A stretch of 47,670 nucleotides of DNA from QHXQ01 sp038322995 (GCA_038322995.1 JBBQGM010000035.1:1-47670); one strand, 5' to 3'. Positions 7,675 to 16,985 are shown, numbered from the stretch's first letter. The notes: a model not told the origin generated them from the sequence alone. Numbers and translations: made by a program.

Positions 7675-8133
7675 ATGCTTCGCGTCGCCTTAGTTGAGCC
7701 GGAGATACCGCCGAACACAGGCAACGTCGCGCGCCTGTGCGCGGCGACGCGCACGCCGTTGCACATCATCGGCGTCACCGGCTTCCGGCTCGATGAGCGC
7801 GCGGTGCGCCGGGCCGGTCTCGACTATTGGCCGGAGGTTGAACTGCATCGCCATCGCGATCTGCCGGAGTTGCGCGCGGCCTTACAGCCCGCCGTAAGGT
7901 TCGTCTATCTCACGACTAAAGCCGCCCGCGCATACACCGACTGGCATTTTACAGCCGCTGACTGTCTCGTCTTCGGGCGCGAGACGCGCGGTTTGCCGGA
8001 GGACTTGCTGCGCGCGAACTGGCCCAACTGCGTGACCATCCCCATGCTGAATCCGCGCGTGCGCAGTCTCAATTTGGCCACCGCCGTCGCCCTCGTGCTC
8101 TATGAAGCCTTGCGCCAGACAAGCGCGCTCTAA
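7675..8133 (+). CDS. trmL: tRNA (cytidine/uridine-2'-O-)-methyltransferase TrmL
   Basis: A 152-residue SPOUT-fold methyltransferase that, in its family, methylates the ribose 2'-OH of wobble position 34 in tRNA-Leu isoacceptors using S-adenosylmethionine. Motifs seen: NTGNVARLCA near residue 16, FGRETRGLPE at about 102, and the knot motif IPMLNPRVRSLNLATAVALVLYEA near the C-terminus (given here in family terms). The length is typical for TrmL, which acts as a dimer. The ATG is the first in frame and directly follows a palindromic repeat, so no clear ribosome site is visible. Confidence 0.93.
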   Translation: MLRVALVEPEIPPNTGNVARLCAATRTPLHIIGVTGFRLDERAVRRAGLDYWPEVELHRHRDLPELRAALQPAVRFVYLTTKAARAYTDWHFTAADCLVFGRETRGLPEDLLRANWPNCVTIPMLNPRVRSLNLATAVALVLYEALRQTSAL

Positions 8134-8170
8134 GTTTTCAACCGCCACGCGGGTGTAATCCAGTTGCGCG

Positions 8171-8179
8171 TGTTAAGAT
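8171..8179 (+). promoter_or_regulatory. Candidate extended -10 (TGTTAAGAT) for typA
   Basis: TG-T-TAAGAT forms an extended -10. The surrounding GCGTGTTAAGAT matches the motif before the genes at 425 and 42539. No convincing -35 is visible. Confidence 0.4.
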
Positions 8180-8191
8180 ACTCGTTTGCGC

Positions 8192-8215
8192 GGCCCGGGC
8201 ATTTTCGTCCGGGCC
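8192..8215 (+). promoter_or_regulatory. Hairpin in the typA leader
   Basis: GGCCCGG (8192-8198) pairs with CCGGGCC (8209-8215) around an AT-rich loop, 20 nt before the typA ATG. The candidate extended -10 TGTTAAGAT (8171-8179) just upstream would place the hairpin at the 5' end of the transcript. It could stabilise the message or act in regulation. Confidence 0.5.
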
Positions 8216-8234
8216 TCATCTATCTGGAGTGATT

Positions 8235-10049
8235 ATGACTGAAGAGAGACACGACATACGCAACATCGCGATCATCGCACACGTTGACCACGGCAAGACC
8301 ACACTGGTGGACGCGATGCTCAAACAAGCGGGCACGTTCGGCGCACACGAGCACGTGCGCGAGCGCGTGATGGACTCGATGGACTTGGAGCGCGAGCGCG
8401 GCATCACCATCATGGCGAAGAACGCGGCGGTGCGCTATGGCGACGTGAAGATCAATATTCTCGACACGCCGGGGCACGCCGATTTTGGCGGCGAGGTCGA
8501 GCGCGTACTGAAGATGGTGGACGGCGTGATGCTGTTGGTGGACGCCGCCGAAGGCTGTCTGCCACAGACGCGCTTCGTGCTGCGCAAGGCGCTCGAAGCG
8601 CGGCTGCCCGCTATCGCCGTCGTCAACAAGATCGACCGGCAAGACGCGCGCCCCGCCGAAGTGGTGGACGAAATCTACGAACTCTTTTTAGACCTCGACG
8701 CGACCGACGCGCAGATCGAGTTTCCGATTCTCTACGCCATCTCGCGCGACGGCATCGCGAAGAAAAGTTTAACGGACGATTCGACCAACCTGCGCCCGCT
8801 CTTCGATCAGATCGTGGCCACGATCCCCGCGCCGAAAGCGTTGCGCACGGATGCGCTGCAACTGCTCGTGGCCAATCTCGACTACAGTGAATATATTGGC
8901 CGGCTGGCCATCGGGCGCATCTTCTCCGGCGAGATCGCACAGGGCGATACGGTGGTCGTGATCAAACGCGACGGCGCGCAGGTGAAGACGCGCGTGTCGC
9001 AACTCTACGTGTTTGAAGGCATGAAGCGCGAGGCGGTGCCGCGGGCGGGCGTGGGTGAGATCGTGGCGCTCGCCGGCATCGAGGGCATCGAGATCGGCGA
9101 GACCATCACGAACGTCGAGAACCCGCAAGCCTTGCCCGTCATCGCGGTGGACGAGCCGACCATCTCCATGATCTTCGGCGTCAATAACTCGCCGTTCGCG
9201 GGGCGCGAAGGCAAGTACGTCACGTCGCGGCAACTCGGCGAGCGGCTCGCCCGCGAAGTGTTGGGCAACGTCGCGATCAGAGTGGAAGAGACGGACTTGC
9301 CGGATCAGTTCAAGGTGTCGGGGCGCGGCGAGTTGCAACTCGCGATCTTGATCGAGATGATGCGCCGCGACAATTATGAAATGCAGGTCTCGAAGCCCGA
9401 AGTGATTACGCGCGTGCGCGACGGCAAGACGTATGAGCCGATTGAGCAGGTGGTGGTTGATTGCCCGGAAGAGTTCATCGGCGTCGTGACCGAAGCGATG
9501 GGGCGGCGCAAGGGCCAGATGACGAAGATGGTCAATCACGGCACGGGGCGCGTGCGGCTTGAGTTTGAAGCGCCGTCGCGCGGCCTGATCGGTTTTCGCA
9601 ACGAATTTCTGACCGAGACGAAGGGCACGGGCCTCTTGAACACGATCTTTTTGCGTTGGGGCGAGTGGCTGGGGCCGCTGCGCGGGCGCGCAACCGGTTC
9701 ACTCGTCGCCGACCGCGCGGGCGACACGACGACCTTCGCGCTCTTCAATCTGCAAGAACGCGGCACGATGTTCGTGCGGCCGGCCCTGAAAGTTTACGAA
9801 GGCATGATCGTCGGCGAGAACGCGCGCTCGGTCGATCTGGACGTGAACGCGATCAAAGAGAAGAAGTTGACGAACATGCGCGCCTCAAGCGCCGACGAAG
9901 CGATGCGGCTCGTGCCGGTCAAAGAGTTGTCGTTGGAGCAGGCGCTCGAATTCATCGCCGACGACGAGTTGGTCGAAGTCACGCCGCAATCAATTCGGCT
10001 GCGCAAGCGCGTGCTGGCGTCGAATCAGCGACCGAAGAAGAAAGAATAA
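8235..10049 (+). CDS. typA: Translational GTPase TypA/BipA
   Basis: A 604-residue ribosome-associated GTPase of the EF-G family, involved in 50S maturation and stress or low-temperature growth. Start ATG 8235 follows GGAG by five bases; GTG 8229 in the same frame is less likely. GTPase motifs: AHVDHGKTT (15-23), RERGITI, DTPGHADF and NKID. Domain 2 and the EF-G III/V-like domains follow, and the TypA-specific C-terminal domain includes GLIGFRNEFLTETKGTG and the conserved EFI-DDELVEVTP region. Length is normal for the family, and the basic C-terminal tail RPKKKE is typical. A strong terminator follows at 10094. Confidence 0.97.
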   Translation: MTEERHDIRNIAIIAHVDHGKTTLVDAMLKQAGTFGAHEHVRERVMDSMDLERERGITIMAKNAAVRYGDVKINILDTPGHADFGGEVERVLKMVDGVMLLVDAAEGCLPQTRFVLRKALEARLPAIAVVNKIDRQDARPAEVVDEIYELFLDLDATDAQIEFPILYAISRDGIAKKSLTDDSTNLRPLFDQIVATIPAPKALRTDALQLLVANLDYSEYIGRLAIGRIFSGEIAQGDTVVVIKRDGAQVKTRVSQLYVFEGMKREAVPRAGVGEIVALAGIEGIEIGETITNVENPQALPVIAVDEPTISMIFGVNNSPFAGREGKYVTSRQLGERLAREVLGNVAIRVEETDLPDQFKVSGRGELQLAILIEMMRRDNYEMQVSKPEVITRVRDGKTYEPIEQVVVDCPEEFIGVVTEAMGRRKGQMTKMVNHGTGRVRLEFEAPSRGLIGFRNEFLTETKGTGLLNTIFLRWGEWLGPLRGRATGSLVADRAGDTTTFALFNLQERGTMFVRPALKVYEGMIVGENARSVDLDVNAIKEKKLTNMRASSADEAMRLVPVKELSLEQALEFIADDELVEVTPQSIRLRKRVLASNQRPKKKE

Positions 10050-10093
10050 TTGCGCCGGGCAGGGGCCCGATTGGGTCAGCAAGTAGAGATGGC

Positions 10094-10133
10094 ACAGGCG
10101 CGGCGCAGATTCAATCTGCGCCGCGCCTGTTTG
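10094..10133 (+). terminator. Terminator after typA (18-bp perfect stem)
   Basis: Bases 10094-10111 are perfectly complementary to 10113-10130, giving an almost loopless GC-rich stem followed by TTTGT. It also separates typA from the convergent decayed gene on the minus strand. Confidence 0.75.
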
Positions 10134-10153
10134 TCCATGGCCGAAATGACTCT

Positions 10154-10751
10154 TTATCTGCGCCAGAGTGGGAACATGATGTACCGGTGGCCGCGCGGGC
10201 CAGAGGCGAAACTGACGCCGGTCTGATAGCTGTTTGCCTGCATTAACTCCGGCGGCGACGGCCCGCGCAGCCACGCGCCCTCTTCATAGATGAGCCAGCA
10301 GTGTGCGGCGGCGAGCGCGGGGCAGGTCGGCGGCGTTGACGCGCACGAACGTGAAGCGTTCATCACCCGCGCTTTTGAGATAGAGACTCATTGGATAGCG
10401 CGGAAAATCATCGAGCGTATAAATCGCGATCTGCGTCTGGGCCTGCTCTGTCGTGCTTAGTTCGTGCGCCAGCGATTAAACTGGGTCAGCCGCCATAGGC
10501 GTGCGCCCGCATACAGCAACACGAGCGCAGGCAATATGAAGCGCGTCGTGCCGTTGCGCCGTGGCGCGTCAGCCACGGGTAGGCGTAGCGGTTTGCTCGC
10601 CGGCCGTTTCGTGGTCGTCGTCTTCATCCGGCGCGGGGTTGTACGGCTCGTAGCCCGTGGCGTCGTCGTAGTAGTAACGGCCCGGCGCGCGGGCCGGCGT
10701 GGCGGGCGGATGCTCGCGCGGTTCTGTTGTATCATCGCGGCGCTGGCTCAT
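10154..10751 (-). pseudogene. Decayed membrane glycosyltransferase (GT39-like) with internal deletion
   Basis: Pieces of one protein appear in different frames of the minus strand. From ATG 10751, MSQRRDDTTEP begins an acidic, Pro-rich 60-residue segment that stops at 10569. In another frame, ending at 10457, comes RFILPALVLLYAGARLWRL, a first membrane helix like those of ArnT/GT39 glycosyltransferases. After it, near 10455-10320, is IAIYTLDDFPRYPMSLYL. In yet another frame, 10340-10154, is AAHCWLIYEEGAWLRG up to the stop, resembling a soluble C-terminal end. The large membrane core expected between them is missing. I infer a glycosyltransferase lost through an internal deletion and frameshifts; the family assignment is tentative. 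The remaining part of 10752-10940 is the upstream region of the next gene. Confidence 0.45.
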
Positions 10752-10940
10752 AGCAAGAACTCCGGGCCTAATGGGCAAATGAAACTACGTGCCGCGCCCG
10801 TGCGTCGGCCGGTGCGCCATAATAACCGTAGTGCATTTGATTATACTGCCCACACGCAAAAGCCGCGCGGGCGCGCACCGCATGCCGGCATTTCTATAGG
10901 TCGAGCGGTTTTATCTCCGCAGCAGACAAGCTAAAGACGA

Positions 10941-13595
10941 ATGATGAACATGAACCGTCTCCGCCGCGCCGCAGGTGCGCTGTGTGTGCTAACTTTATTC
11001 ACAACTCAAACAGTCTTGGCGCAACAACCGCCGCCGGAGCAGACAGCCGCGCCCTCGCAACCGTTCGCGTTGACGGTGGACAGTATCATGCGCGGCCCCC
11101 GCTTGGTCGGCTATCAGCCAAGCGGCGTCTATTGGGCGCAGGACAGTCAGCGCATTTACTTCCGTTGGAAGCCGGCGGACGAACCGCGTCTAAAGGAGAT
11201 GTCGCTCTACGTTGTGAACCGCGACGGCACGGGCTTGCGCCGTCTGTCGGATGATGAGGCCCGGCGCGCGCCGCCCGCGAACGGCGAGTTGGCGAAAGAT
11301 AAAACGCTGACCGTGTTCACCGATGACGGCGACGTTTTTATCTACGACCATACCAAAGGCGAGCGCCGGCCGGTGACGCGCACAACCGACGCGGAGACAA
11401 ACGCGCATTTCACCGCCGATCAAAAACACATCTATTTCACGCGACTGAATAATCTGTACGTGATGGCGCTTGACGGCGGCTCGCTCGTGCAGTTGACGGA
11501 CATACGCACGGGCGGCGCGAGCGGCCCGCAAGCGACAGGCGGCGCTGGTGGCGGTGGGCGGCAGGGCGGCGGCGAACAGCAGCGCGGGACTGATAGTCAG
11601 GAGTTCGTGAAGAAAGAGGAGCGCGCGTTGATCGACGCGGTGCGCGAGCGCGCGGAGCAACGCGAGGAGCAGGAGGCGAAACGTAAAGCGCGTGAGCCGC
11701 GCAGAGCCTTCAATCTACCGACCGGGCAGACGGTCTTCAATCTCGCGCTCGCGCCCGACGGCACATACGTCGTCGCCACCATCGGCGAGCAGCCCGCCGC
11801 CGCGCGCAATACCATCGTGCCCAACTACGTGACCGAGTCCGGTTACACCGAAGACATTCCGGGGCGCAGCAAAGTGGGCGACGCGCAAAGGCACACGCGC
11901 TTCCTGCTCATCAACACCGAGACCGGCGAGACGAAGAATGTGGAGCACGGCCAGCGCATCGAGGCCGCGCCGCAAGTCCGCACGCGCACAGAAGCGAACG
12001 CGACCGAGCAAGCGCAACGCGAGCGCGGCGTCGGTCCGCAAACACAGACGGGACAACAGCAACAGACACAAGCGCAAACGCAACAAGGGCCGCCGCAGAA
12101 TCAGCCGCAGCACCCGCCGCGCACGCAGACCGAAAGCGGGCAAGCGGCGCAGCCACGCGACCGCGATGTTGATCTCGAAGGCTTGCAGTGGTCAGAGGAC
12201 GGGCGGCACGCGGTCTTGCTTGGCTTCTCGGCGGACAACAAAGATCGTTGGGTGTTGTTGCTTGACCCGGTGACGGGTAAGACAAAGGCGCTCGCGCATC
12301 TGCACGATGATGCGTGGATCGACGGCCCCGGCGCATTCACGCTCGGCTGGCTGCCCGATAACGAGCACGTCTATTTCGAGTCGGAGCAGACGGGCTTCGC
12401 GCATCTCTACACCGTCTCGATCAACGGCGGCGAGCTGGTGCAGTTGACCGCCGGCCAGTTTGAAGTCTCCGCCGTGCGGCTGTCGCAGGACAAGGCGAAG
12501 TTCTACTTCAGCTCCAGCGAAGGCAGTCCGTTCGAGCGGCATCTTTATGCCATGCCGACAACGGGCGGCCCGCGCACGCGCCTGACCTCAATGCCCGGCA
12601 ATAACCTCGTTGACATCTCGCCCGACGAAACGATGCTCGCCGATGTGCGTTCCTACAGCAACAAGCCGTGGGAGTTGTATCTCGTCGCCAACACGCCGGC
12701 CGGCGCGACAGTGAACGCTGAGCCGAAGCCGGTCACGACCTCGCCGATCCCTGAATTCTTCACGCACAACTGGATCGATCCGCCTATCGTCAGCTTCAAG
12801 GCGCGCGACGGCGCGACCGCCTATGGACGCATGTATCTACCCGCGCACTGGCAACGTGGCGGCCCGGCCGTCATCTTCGTGCATGGCGCAGGCTACTTGC
12901 AGAACGTTCATCGCTGGTGGAGTCAGTATTATCGCGAGTACATGTTTCATCACCTGTTGATGGAGCGCGGCTTCGTCGTCCTCGACATAGACTATCGCGG
13001 CTCGGCCGGCTACGGGCGCGACTGGCGCACAGGCATCTACCGGCACATGGGCGGCAAGGATTTAACCGACCACGTTGACGCAGTGAACTATCTCGTGAAA
13101 GAACACGGCGTCGATCCAAAGCGCGTCGGGCTTTACGGCGGCAGCTACGGTGGCTTCATCACCTTGATGGCCATGTTCACGCAACCCGACGTGTTCGCGG
13201 CCGGCGCAGCCCTGCGCCCCGTCACCGACTGGGCGCACTACAATCACGGCTACACCGCGAACATCCTCAACCTGCCGCAGGCCGACCCCGAAGCCTACAA
13301 ACAAAGCTCGCCCATCTATTTCGCCAACGGCCTCAAAGGCGCGCTCCTCATCTGTCACGGCATGGTGGACACGAACGTAAATTTCCAGGACACCGTGCGC
13401 CTCGTCGAAAAATTGATCGAGCTACGCAAAGAGAACTGGTCGGTCGCGCCCTACCCGGTCGAAGACCACAGCTTCGACCGCGAGGCGAGTTGGGCGGACG
13501 AGTATAAAAGGATTCTCAAACTGTTTACGGATAACCTACGCCCTGACGCCGGCGCATCATCCGCCGGGCAGCATAGCAAAACGCGCAAAAGATAA
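10941..13595 (+). CDS. Secreted S9 family peptidase (DPP IV/prolyl oligopeptidase type)
   Basis: An 884-residue exported serine peptidase predicted to cleave dipeptides or Pro-containing peptides in the periplasm. A signal peptide (about 1-28, VLAQ end) is followed by a WD40-like/DPP IV beta-propeller (about 60-620) with repeated (T/D)G-L-LT patterns, and an alpha/beta-hydrolase domain (about 640-870). Catalytic triad visible: Ser735 in GGSYGGF, Asp810 in HGMVDTNV, His843 in VEDHSF. Two low-complexity insertions interrupt the propeller: Gly-rich near 190-215 and a Gln-rich stretch near 360-400. The family is normally about 650-800 residues, so these account for the extra length. The gene stands alone between a decayed gene and the GTPase-cyclase gene. 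Confidence 0.93.
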   Translation: MMNMNRLRRAAGALCVLTLFTTQTVLAQQPPPEQTAAPSQPFALTVDSIMRGPRLVGYQPSGVYWAQDSQRIYFRWKPADEPRLKEMSLYVVNRDGTGLRRLSDDEARRAPPANGELAKDKTLTVFTDDGDVFIYDHTKGERRPVTRTTDAETNAHFTADQKHIYFTRLNNLYVMALDGGSLVQLTDIRTGGASGPQATGGAGGGGRQGGGEQQRGTDSQEFVKKEERALIDAVRERAEQREEQEAKRKAREPRRAFNLPTGQTVFNLALAPDGTYVVATIGEQPAAARNTIVPNYVTESGYTEDIPGRSKVGDAQRHTRFLLINTETGETKNVEHGQRIEAAPQVRTRTEANATEQAQRERGVGPQTQTGQQQQTQAQTQQGPPQNQPQHPPRTQTESGQAAQPRDRDVDLEGLQWSEDGRHAVLLGFSADNKDRWVLLLDPVTGKTKALAHLHDDAWIDGPGAFTLGWLPDNEHVYFESEQTGFAHLYTVSINGGELVQLTAGQFEVSAVRLSQDKAKFYFSSSEGSPFERHLYAMPTTGGPRTRLTSMPGNNLVDISPDETMLADVRSYSNKPWELYLVANTPAGATVNAEPKPVTTSPIPEFFTHNWIDPPIVSFKARDGATAYGRMYLPAHWQRGGPAVIFVHGAGYLQNVHRWWSQYYREYMFHHLLMERGFVVLDIDYRGSAGYGRDWRTGIYRHMGGKDLTDHVDAVNYLVKEHGVDPKRVGLYGGSYGGFITLMAMFTQPDVFAAGAALRPVTDWAHYNHGYTANILNLPQADPEAYKQSSPIYFANGLKGALLICHGMVDTNVNFQDTVRLVEKLIELRKENWSVAPYPVEDHSFDREASWADEYKRILKLFTDNLRPDAGASSAGQHSKTRKR

Positions 13596-13804
13596 ACTCT
13601 GCGGCGTTGGAGTGAGCGATTGATCGGATCAGTCCGCCTTGAGCATGAATATCAAAGTGAGGATATTCCTAACTGAGGGCACGCATACTAGCCGGAGCGG
13701 ATTAGGTGCGGCTCAAGCGCAGCATCGCCCCGGCTCGCGCTCCGGTCAACAATGCGCATTGGTTCGTTCCGCTCAGGCAGCACCATACAAACGAGAGGGG
13801 AGCT

Positions 13805-16470
13805 ATGGCGCAGAATGTGTCGCAAGATAGTTCAGGCCGAGAATCCGAAGCGGCTCCACCAGAACTGCCGCCGGGCGTAAAGCTCTTGCGCACGCTGCGG
13901 GGGCACACAGACTGGATCGGGCGCATCGCTTGGTCGCCGGACGGACGGATGCTGGCGTCGCCGTCGAAGGACAAGACGATCCGGCTGTGGGATGCCGAGA
14001 CGGGCGGTTACTGCACACGCTGGAAGGGCACACGGATAGGGTGAATGGGATTGGATTCTCTTCGGCTCAGCGGCTGCTTGCCACAAAGGGTTCCGGCCCA
14101 GATGATACGATCCGCCTGTGGAATCCTGACACTGGAATCCGCGTAGCCGTGATTCCGGAGCCGGCTTCGAAATATTGGCCATCCGGCCTAGTCTTCCATC
14201 TGCGCCTGCCGCTCCTCGCCACGGTCGGTTCTGATCCCGGCACGCCGAGAGACGACCGCGACCATCTCATCCACATCTGGGAACTTGATGTCGCGGTGCT
14301 GTTGGGGCAAGCGCCCGCGCTCCCAACCCGCCACTATGTCAATGCGAAGGTGGTGCTCTTAGGCGACACGGGGGTGGGCAAGTCAGGGCTGAGCTTGGTG
14401 CTCAACGGCGAGCCGTTTGTGGCGACCGACTCCACGCCGGGGCGGCGTGTCTGGACGTTTCAATCTCAGGAAATGGAGTTGGGCAACAATCAGAAACAGA
14501 CTTGCGAGACATTGCTGTGGGACTTGGCCGGGCAGCCGGGCTACCGCGTGATCCATCAGTTACACCTGAACGAGGTGGCCGTAGCCTTGGTCGTATTCGA
14601 TGCCCGCAGCGAGACCGATCCGCTGGCGGGCGTGCGCCACTGGGAACGCGCGCTACGCTTGGCGCAGCAACGCCAGGGGGCATCGTGTGTGCCGATGAAG
14701 AAGTTCCTTGTCTCGGCCCGCGCGGATCGCGGTACGGTGTCGGTGAGCAAGGAGCGACTGGAAGGATTGCTCAAGGAGTTCGGGTTCGATGGATATTTCG
14801 AGACCAGCGCCAGGGAAGGCTGGCAGATCGAGGAACTGCGACAGGCTATTGAGCAGGCCATCGCGTGGGACGTGCTGCCCAAGGTCTCGTCGTCGGTTTT
14901 GTTTGCCGACATCAAAGCCTTCCTGCTTGAAGTAAAAAAGACCGGGCGGCTCATCACGCCGGCCAGTCAGCTTTACGACGAGTTCGCACGCGCGCACCCG
15001 GAGGCAGTGGCGAGCGAGTCGAATTTGCGCGCCCAGTTCGACACCTGCATCGGCCGGTTGGAAAACCGCGACTTGATTCGGCGGCTGAGTTTCGGCGGTT
15101 ATGTGCTGCTCCAACCGGAACTGCTGGATGCTTACGCCTCGGCGTTGGTCAACGCGGCCAAGAAAGAGCCGGACGGTCTCGGCTCCGTCGCGGAAGACGC
15201 GGCGCTGGCCGGTCAGTTCTACGTGCCCGACGAGCAGAAGGTCAAAGAGCGCGGGCAGGAGCAGTTGCTCTTGCACGCGACGGTCGAGGAACTGGTGCGG
15301 CACGACTTGGCCCTGCGGGAAAGTGCTGAGGACGGCCGCTATCTGGTCTTTCCGTCAGAGTTCATACGCGACTACGAAGCCGCGCCGGAACCGAAGGGGA
15401 AGGCGCTCGCCGTGACGTTCGACGGCCCCGTGCAAAGCCTCTACTCGACGCTGGCCGTGCGACTCGGCCACAGCGGCCTCTTCACCACTGGCCGCGCGGA
15501 GATGTGGCGCAACGCGGCGGTCTTCACGGCGAAGGCCGGCGGCAAGTGCGGCCTCTACCTGCACGAGTTCGCCGAGGCCCGCGGCCGGTTGGTACTCTTC
15601 TACGACCAGCACGAGGGCCAGCCGCCGAGTAATGAGACGCGCTTCCATTTCGAGGAATTCGTGTTGGCGCACACCCACCGCCGCGCGCTCGATGGCACTG
15701 TAGACTTAGTGCGGTTCTTCGTCTGCGCGAACTGTGGCGACCCGGTGCCGGACAGTTATGTGAAGCGGTTACGCGAGCGTAGCGTGATGACTTTTGATTG
15801 TCCCTGCACAGGCAAGGTTTCGCTGGCTGAGCCGAAGGAGCGGCTGCGCTTCGCCTCGAAGGTTCAGGCGATGGAGCAATCCGCCGACCGTCAGCGGGAT
15901 TTCGAGATGTTTGTTCAATCGGCGCGTGGTGAGACGAGCACTCCGAAATTCACGGCATGGGCGGGCGACGAGCGCGTTACGCTGGCCATTGTCTTCACCG
16001 ATGTCGTTGGCTCAACCGCACTAGGGGAAGAACTCAAAGACGCATCCATGAACGAAGTGCGGCGAGCGCACTTCGCGCAAAGCCGAAAGCTGATCGACCA
16101 ATACAAGGGGCGCGAAATCAAAACCATCGGGGACAGCTTCATGGCGGCCTTCCGCTCCGTAGAGAAGGCACTGGATTATGCTAAAGCATTGCAAGCCAAT
16201 CCCGGCGATCCGCAAGTCCAAATCCGCGCCGGGATTCACATCGGGCCGATGCAGGTGGAAGAAGACGATGTCTTCGGCGGTGCGGTGAACTTTGCTGCCC
16301 GTGTAGTGGGCGCGATCAAGGGCGCAGAGATTTGGTTGAGTGATCGGGCTAGGGATGATTTGGACAGAAGCGGGGCCAAACACCATACACAACTGAAGTG
16401 GGAACGGCATAACGACGTGCCGATGAAGGGCTTCACAGGTGTCTTTACCCTTTGGTCGCTAAGCAAGTAA
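13805..16470 (+). CDS. WD40 - Ras/Roc-like GTPase - Zn-binding - class III adenylate cyclase fusion, with one frameshift
   Basis: Read through one missing base, this is an 888-residue protein. ATG 13805 follows GAGGGGAG. Residues about 25-160 hold WD40 repeats (RTLRGHTDW, TIRLWDAETG, HTLEGHTDR, TIRLWNPDTG), at most three blades. Residues about 180-345 are a Ras-like GTPase: GDTGVGKSG, switch DLAGQPG, ARAD in place of NKxD, and ETSA. Residues about 350-630 have a helical/winged-helix look (LQPELLDAYASAL) and then a region I do not recognise. CANC (641-644) with CPC (666-668) suggests a zinc site. The last 170 residues are a class III cyclase with FTDVVGST (metal Asp), KTIGDS (substrate Lys and second metal Asp) and VNFAARV (transition-state Asn/Arg), all intact. 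The frame breaks at 14002-14005: the first frame stops at 14042-14044, overlapping an in-frame GTG at 14041 (GTGA) that could start an 809-residue remainder. It could be decay, a sequence error or two coupled proteins. Confidence 0.85.
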
Positions 16471-16483
16471 GACGAATTTGGTC

Positions 16484-16651
16484 ATGCAAAACAGTGTCTA
16501 CCTTCTCTACCCGGCCAAACTCTATGACGGGCTGAGGCTCATCCTTTTATTAAAGGCCTATCGGGTTAGTGTGTTGAAACTGAAGAATGATCGGCGAGGT
16601 GTCAACCTGAACATAACCCCTCAAATTATTTTCGGAACAACTATATCCTGA
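16484..16651 (+). CDS. Possible 55-residue ORF after the cyclase gene
   Basis: ATG 16484 opens a 55-codon frame 13 nt after the cyclase stop, encoding MQNSVYLLYPAKLYDGLRL, a Leu-rich stretch and a Lys/Asn-rich end. There is no clear ribosome site, and its base use is more A/T-rich than its neighbours. It could be a small partner gene, a remnant, or chance. Confidence 0.25.
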   Translation: MQNSVYLLYPAKLYDGLRLILLLKAYRVSVLKLKNDRRGVNLNITPQIIFGTTIS

Positions 16652-16728
16652 CACTGGCCTATTACCCGCCAGACCGCCCGGCAAGGCGCGCAAGCGTTAG
16701 CTCGCCTGGGCGTCCGAAATGATTTAGG

Positions 16729-16750
16729 GCGCGTTTCGCGCGGCATTTTT
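16729..16750 (+). terminator. Possible terminator
   Basis: GCGCG (16729-16733) and CGCGC (16737-16741) form a short hairpin followed by GGCATTTTTG. The rest of 16652-16817 shows nothing I can name. Confidence 0.4.
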
Positions 16751-16817
16751 GTTGCTTTATGCCGCAATCTTTGATATTTAGGGGTGGCTGTACACTGACG
16801 TTGAGGTTTCGTGGGCG

Positions 16818-16985
16818 GGTGTAGGGCTTACACCGGCAGGTGTAAGGCTTACGCCAGCAGGCGAAACGTCTTCACCCGTCGGCGTAAAGCGTCCGGCGGC
16901 TCACGTAGGGCTTCCGCCAGCCAGCGTAAAGGCTTCACCCGTTCCCGTAAAAGCTACGCCAGCTTGCGTAAAGACCTGTCGGGTA
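16818..16985 (+). repeat. Array of eight 21-bp degenerate tandem repeats
   Basis: Eight contiguous 21-bp units (16818, 16839, 16860, 16881, 16902, 16923, 16944, 16965) share a consensus close to GGCGTAAAGGCTTACGCCAGC. Within a unit GGCGTAA and TTACGCC are complementary, so each is a small palindrome. The period of 7 codons keeps two frames open: one reads (R/C)KxYASR-like heptads, another reads VKASPVP-like heptads. There are no spacers, so it is not a CRISPR array. It ends 55 nt before the next gene. Confidence 0.85.

Noticed and set aside
13618..13804. Short in-frame stretch ahead of ATG 13805 that would extend the WD40 protein
   Set aside because: The residues before ATG 13805 are basic and unlike a WD40 start, and GAGGGGAG lies directly before this ATG.
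16818..16985. CRISPR array
   Set aside because: Units are contiguous with no spacers, they are degenerate and no cas gene is near.
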